Shown: positions 60,380-64,000 of the stretch, in pieces
How positions within the stretch are numbered: position 1 is the first letter of the stretch
How the letters are laid out: each line of letters starts with the position of its first letter
Position numbers and translations under genes: made by a program
The notes under the pieces: generated by a model
Database searches by the model: none
The model's input: the letters and a program-made list of their open reading frames with translations, nothing else
Told to the model about the DNA's origin: nothing
Assembly (NCBI RefSeq): GCF_036323735.1
Contig: NC_086034.1
Span: 45,356,439-45,420,438 of the forward strand
DNA from: Rattus norvegicus
Taxonomy: Eukaryota; Chordata; Mammalia; Rodentia; Muridae
DNA length: 64,000 bases
Direction: 5' to 3'

Positions 60380-61593
60380 TTAGTTTCTTGCTTCTTCTAG
60401 GGTATAGCTTGCCTCCTTATGTTGGGCTTTACCATTTATTATCCTTTGTAGTGCTGGATTTGTAGAAAGATATTGTGTAAATTTGGTTTTGTCATGGAAT
60501 ATCTTGGTTTCTCCATCAATGTTAATTGAGAGTTTTGCTGGATACAGTAACCTGGGCTGGCATTTGTGTTCTCTTAGGGTCTGTATGACATCAGTCCAGG
60601 ATCTTCTGGCCTTCATAGTTTCTGGCGAGAAGTCTGGTGTGATTCTGATAGGTCTCCCTTTATATGTTACTTGACCTTTTTCCCTTACTGCTTTTAATAG
60701 TCTTTCTTTATTTTGTGCGTTTGGTGTTTTGACAATTATGTGACGGGAGGTGTTTCTTTTCTGGTCCAATCTATTTGGAGTTCTGTAGGCTTCTTGTATG
60801 TCTATGGGTATCTCTTTTTTTAGGTTAGGGAAGTTTTCTTCTATGATTTTGTTGAAGATATTTACTGGTCCTTTGAACTGGGAGTCTTCACTCTCTTCTA
60901 TACCTTCTATCCTTAGGTTTGATCTTCTCATTGAGTCCTGGATTTCCTGTATGGACTGTTTTGGACCAGTAGCTTTTTCCGCTTTACATTATCTTTGACA
61001 GTTGAGTCAATGATTTCTATGGAATCTTCTGCTCCTGAGATTCTCTCTTCCATCTCTTGTATTCTGTTGGTGAAGCTTGTATCTACAGCTCCTTGTCTCT
61101 TCTTTTGGTTTTCTATATCCAGGGTTGTTTCCATGTGTTCTTTCTTGATTGCTTCTATTTCCATTTTTAATTCCTTCAACTGTTTGATTGTGTTTTCCTG
61201 GAATTCTTTCAGGGATTTTTGTGTCTCCTCTCTATGGTCTTCTACTTGTTTTTTTATGTTTTCCTGCAATTCTTTCAGGGATTTTTGTGTCTCCTCTCTA
61301 TGGGCTTCTACTTGTTTATTTATGTTTTCCTGGAATTCTTTCAGGGATTTTTGCGATTCTTTCAGGCATTTTTGCGATTCCTCTCTGTAGGCTTCTACTT
61401 GTTCTCTAAGGGAGTTCTTCATGTCTTTCTTGAAGTCCTCCAGCATCATGATCAAAAATGATTTTGAAACTAGTTCTTGCTTTTCTGGTGTGTTTGGATA
61501 TTCCATGTTTGTTTTGATGGGAGAATTGGGCTCCGATGGTGCCATGTAGTCTTGGTTTCTGTTGCTTGGGTTCCTGCGCTTGCCTCTCGCCAT
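60380..61593 (-). pseudogene. L1-D ORF1, one frameshift
   Basis: Start at 61593 (MARGKRRNPSNRNQDYM). The coiled coil carries 66-bp repeat units beginning at 61196, 61262 and 61328. The first 221 codons are open; a 5-bp insertion (gactg) at about 60954-60958, absent from L1-A, shifts the frame, after which the RNA-binding and C-terminal domains continue in frame from 60931 to 60380. This is the least damaged ORF1 in the window. Confidence 0.95.
61196..61393 (-). repeat. 66-bp tandem repeat in L1-D ORF1
   Basis: Unit starts at 61196, 61262 and 61328, 66 bp apart, as in L1-A. Changes inside the middle unit differ from those in L1-A. Confidence 0.93.
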
Positions 61594-62329
61594 CAGATTA
61601 TCTCTAGTGTTACTTTGTTCTGCTATTTCTGACAGTGGCTAGACTGTCCTATAAGCCTGTGTGTCAGGAGTGCTGTAGACCTGTTTTCCTCTCTTTCAGT
61701 CAGTTATGGGGACAGAGTGTTCTGCTTTTGGGCGTGTAGTTTTTCCTCTCTACAGGTCTTCAGCTGTTTCTGTGGGCCTGTGTCTTGAGTTCACCAGGCA
61801 GCTTTCTTGCAGCAGAAAATTTGGTCTTACCTGTGGTCCTGAGGCTCAAGTTCGCCCGTGGGGTGCTGCCCACGGGCTCTCTGCAGCGGCAGCAACCAGG
61901 CAGACCTGTGCTGCCCCTTCCGGGAGCTTCAGTGCACCAGGGTTCCAGATGGTCTTTGGCTTTTTCCTCTGGCGTCCGAGATGTGTGTGCAGGGAGCAGT
62001 CTCTTCTGGTTTCCCAGGCTTGTCTGCCTCTCTGAAGGTTTAGCTCTCCCTCCCACGGGATTTGGGTGCAGAGAACTGTTTATCTGGTCTGTTTCTTTCA
62101 GGTTCCGGCGGTGTCTCAGGCAGGGGTCCTGCCGCTCCTGGGCCCTCCCCCAAGGGAGCCCAGAGGCCTTATACAGTTTCCTCTTGGGCCAGGGATGTGG
62201 GCAGGGGTGGGCAGTGTTGGTGGTCTCTTCTGCTCTGCAGCCTCAAGAGTGCCCACCTGACCAGGCGGTTGGGTCTCTCTCTCACCGGGTCTGGGAGCAG
62301 AAAGCTGCTGCGGGCCGGGATCCGCGGGT
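61594..62329 (-). promoter_or_regulatory. L1-D partial 5' UTR
   Basis: It matches L1-A 11128-11863, so it holds one promoter block (starting tcaccaggcagctttcttgc at about 61792) and stops before the second. It is followed at once by L1-X ORF2 sequence. Confidence 0.85.
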
Positions 62330-62452
62330 CAGTCTATGTCTTTTTACTGGGGATTTGAGTCCAATGATCTTGAGAGATATTAAGGAATATTGGTTGTTGC
62401 TTCCTGTTATATTCATGTTTGGAAGTGAGATTATGTTTGTATGCTTGTCTTC

Positions 62453-63547
62453 TCATGTTTTTATTGCAAACGTTTTGTTTCTTGCTTTTTCTAGGGTGTA
62501 GCTTGCCTCATTGTGTTGGGCTTTACCATTTATTATCCTTTGTAGGGCTGGATATGTAGAAAGATATTGTAAAAATTTGGTTTTGTCATGGAATATCTTG
62601 GTTTCTTCATGTATGTTAATTGAGAGTTTTGTTGGATACAGTAACCTGGGCTGGCATTTTTGTTCTCTTAGGGTCTGTATGACATCTGTCCAGGATCTTC
62701 TGGCTTTCATAGTCTCTGGTGAGAAGTCTGGTGTAATTCTGATAGGTCTGCCTTTATATGTTGACATTTTTCCCTTACTGCTTTTAATTATTTTTCTTTT
62801 TTTTTTTTTTTTTTTTGATTTGGTGTTTTGACTATTATGCGACGGGAGGAGTTTCTTTTCTTGTCCAATCTCTTTGGAGTTCTGTAGGCTTCTTGTATGT
62901 TTATGGGCATCTCTTTCTTTAGGGTAGGGAAGTTTTCTTCTATGATTTTGTTGAAGATATTTACTGGTCCTTTGAGTTGAGCATCTTCCTTCTCTTCTAT
63001 TCCTATTATCCTTAGGTTTGATCTTCTCTTTGTGTCCTGGATTTCCTGTATGTTTTGAGCCAGTAGCTTTTTCTGCTTTACATCTTTGACAGTTGAATCG
63101 ATGATTTCTATGGAATCTTCTGCTCCTGAGATTCTCTCTTCTATCTCTTGCATTCTGTTTGTGATGCCTGTATCTACGGCTCCTTGTCTCTTGCTTTGGT
63201 TTTCTGTATCCAGGGTTCTCTCCCTTTGTGCTTTCTTTATTGTTTCTATTACCATTTTTAATTCCTTCACCTGTTTGTGTTTTCCTGCAATTCTTTCAGG
63301 GATTTTTGCATTTCCTCTCTATAGGCTTCTTGTTGTTTGTGTTTTCCTGCATTTCTCTAAGGGAGTTCTTTATGTCTTTCTTGAAGACCTCCATCATCAT
63401 GATCAATTGTGATTTTAAACCTAGATCTTGCTTTTCTGTTCTTTTTGGATATTCAGTGATTGCTTTGGTGGGAGAATTGGGCTCCAATGATGCCATGTAG
63501 TCTTGGTTTCTGTTCCTTGAGTTCCTGTGCTTGCCTCTTGCCATCAT
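62453..63547 (-). pseudogene. L1-X ORF1, broken, with internal poly(A) run
   Basis: The start reads MARGKHRNSRNRNQDYM at about 63544. There are three frame segments: 63296-63547, 62788-63270 (coiled coil end and RNA-binding part, GIEEKEDAQLKGP, AYRTPKRLDKKR) and 62453-62767 (C-terminal domain, ARRSWTDVIQTLRE). A run of about 20 T on plus near 62797-62816 (A on the sense strand) has expanded where L1-A has a mixed sequence, and it breaks the frame. Confidence 0.9.
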
Positions 63548-64000
63548 GTTGTCTCTGGTGTTACCTTGTTCTGCTATTTCTGACAGTCGTTAGACCTTCC
63601 TATAGGCCTGTGTGTCAGGAGTGCTCTAGATCTCTTTTCCTGTTTTCTTTCAGCCAGTTATGGGAACAGAGTGTTCTGCTTTCAGGAGTGTAGTCATTCC
63701 TGTCTACTGGTCTTCAGGTGTTCCTGTTGGACGTGTGTCCTGAGTCCACCAGGTAGGTCACTTGGTTTCACCTCTGGTCTCAGGCCTGTAGTTGCTTCTC
63801 AGAGCTGGGTTTCAGCTCTTTGTGAGGGTAGCAACCAGATGGGCCTGCCCTGCCATCGCTTGGGACCCTGTGCACCGGGGGCCCAGATGGCACTAGGCTT
63901 TTTCCTCTAGAGTCAGAAATGTGGGCAGAGAGTAGTCTCCTCTGGCTTCTCAGGTGTGTCTGCCCCTCTGAAAGTTCAACTCTTCGTCCCACGGGATTTG
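63548..64000 (-). promoter_or_regulatory. L1-X 5' UTR, cut by window end
   Basis: The leader of L1-X has one promoter block starting near 63749 (tccaccaggtaggtcacttg) and a ctctttgtgagggt segment as in L1-C. The 5' end lies outside the window. Confidence 0.75.

Larger units (their letters stand above)
57431..62329 (-). mobile_element. L1-D: young LINE-1 lacking both ends
   Basis: 4.9 kb on minus, very similar to L1-A positions 6970 to 11863. It starts inside ORF2 (no 3' UTR, no poly(A) tail), contains the rest of ORF2, ORF1 and part of the 5' UTR, and ends at gatccgcgggt. Both neighbours (56345-57430 and 62330-64000) belong to an older L1 in the same orientation. Loss of the 3' end is unusual, since normal L1 insertions keep it. 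The joins are not between matching L1 positions. Confidence 0.93.
62330..64000 (-). mobile_element. L1-X, right part (ORF2 start, ORF1, 5' UTR)
   Basis: An older, L1-C-like L1 resumes at the beginning of ORF2 (62330-62416, first 29 codons, start ATG at 62414-62416), followed by ORF1 and a 5' UTR that runs beyond the window. It is probably the same element as the left part at 56345-57430; about 1.4 kb of its ORF2 is missing at the place where L1-D sits. Confidence 0.85.

Noticed and set aside
1..64000. Rat ID (BC1-derived) SINEs, tRNA or small nuclear RNA genes
   Set aside because: I looked for their hallmark sequences on both strands and saw no convincing copy outside the tRNA-like heads of B2, B3 and B4 elements.

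Overview
This window is mammalian, most likely rat, nuclear DNA with no functional gene that I can support. The organism call rests on repeats. The young LINE-1 (L1) copies carry an ORF1 start (MARGKRRNPSNRNQDYM) and a 66-bp repeat in the ORF1 coiled coil that fit rat rather than mouse L1. Around them are murine-type B1, B2/B3 and B4 SINEs, older Lx-type L1 debris and long CA, GA and TA microsatellites. The DNA is AT-rich outside the L1 5' UTRs. I see no exons, tRNA or snRNA genes, CpG island promoter or CRISPR array. By my boundaries L1-derived DNA is about 45% of the window.

Layout. 1-5.3 kb: AT-rich DNA with a degenerate B4-like SINE, a TC/CA microsatellite and an old unnamed repeat. 5.3-12.05 kb: a nearly full-length young L1 (called L1-A) on the minus strand with 3' UTR, ORF2, ORF1 and a 5' UTR holding a repeated 605-bp promoter unit; both ORFs are broken. 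12.7-14.0 kb: an old Lx-type L1 3' end on the plus strand with an (AAAAT)n tail and a B2-type SINE beside it. 14-38 kb: mostly single-copy-looking AT-rich DNA with microsatellites, SINEs, a 5'-inverted old L1 (19.95-22.0 kb) and a 29.5-kb CA-rich minisatellite. 38.33-39.97 kb: a second 5'-inverted old L1 with flanking target-site duplications. 44.96-47.04 kb: a 5'-truncated young L1 (L1-B) with a 14-bp target-site duplication. 48.8-55.4 kb: an older full-length L1 (L1-C). 56.3-64.0 kb: a composite in which a young L1 segment (L1-D), lacking both its ends, sits inside an older L1 (L1-X) that runs off the window.

How the parts relate. L1 ORF1 encodes a trimeric RNA-binding protein and ORF2 an endonuclease plus reverse transcriptase, which together perform target-primed reverse transcription and also mobilise SINEs. 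Every L1 here is defective: L1-A has three indels and one nonsense codon, and the L1-D ORF2 piece has three nonsense codons and no 3' end. All four large L1 units (A, B, C, X with D) lie on the minus strand. The best leads are the doubly truncated L1-D inside L1-X, two 5'-inverted L1s that fit twin priming, an antisense open frame in the L1 5' UTR, and a one-base deletion shared by L1-A and L1-B. I found no previously undescribed system.
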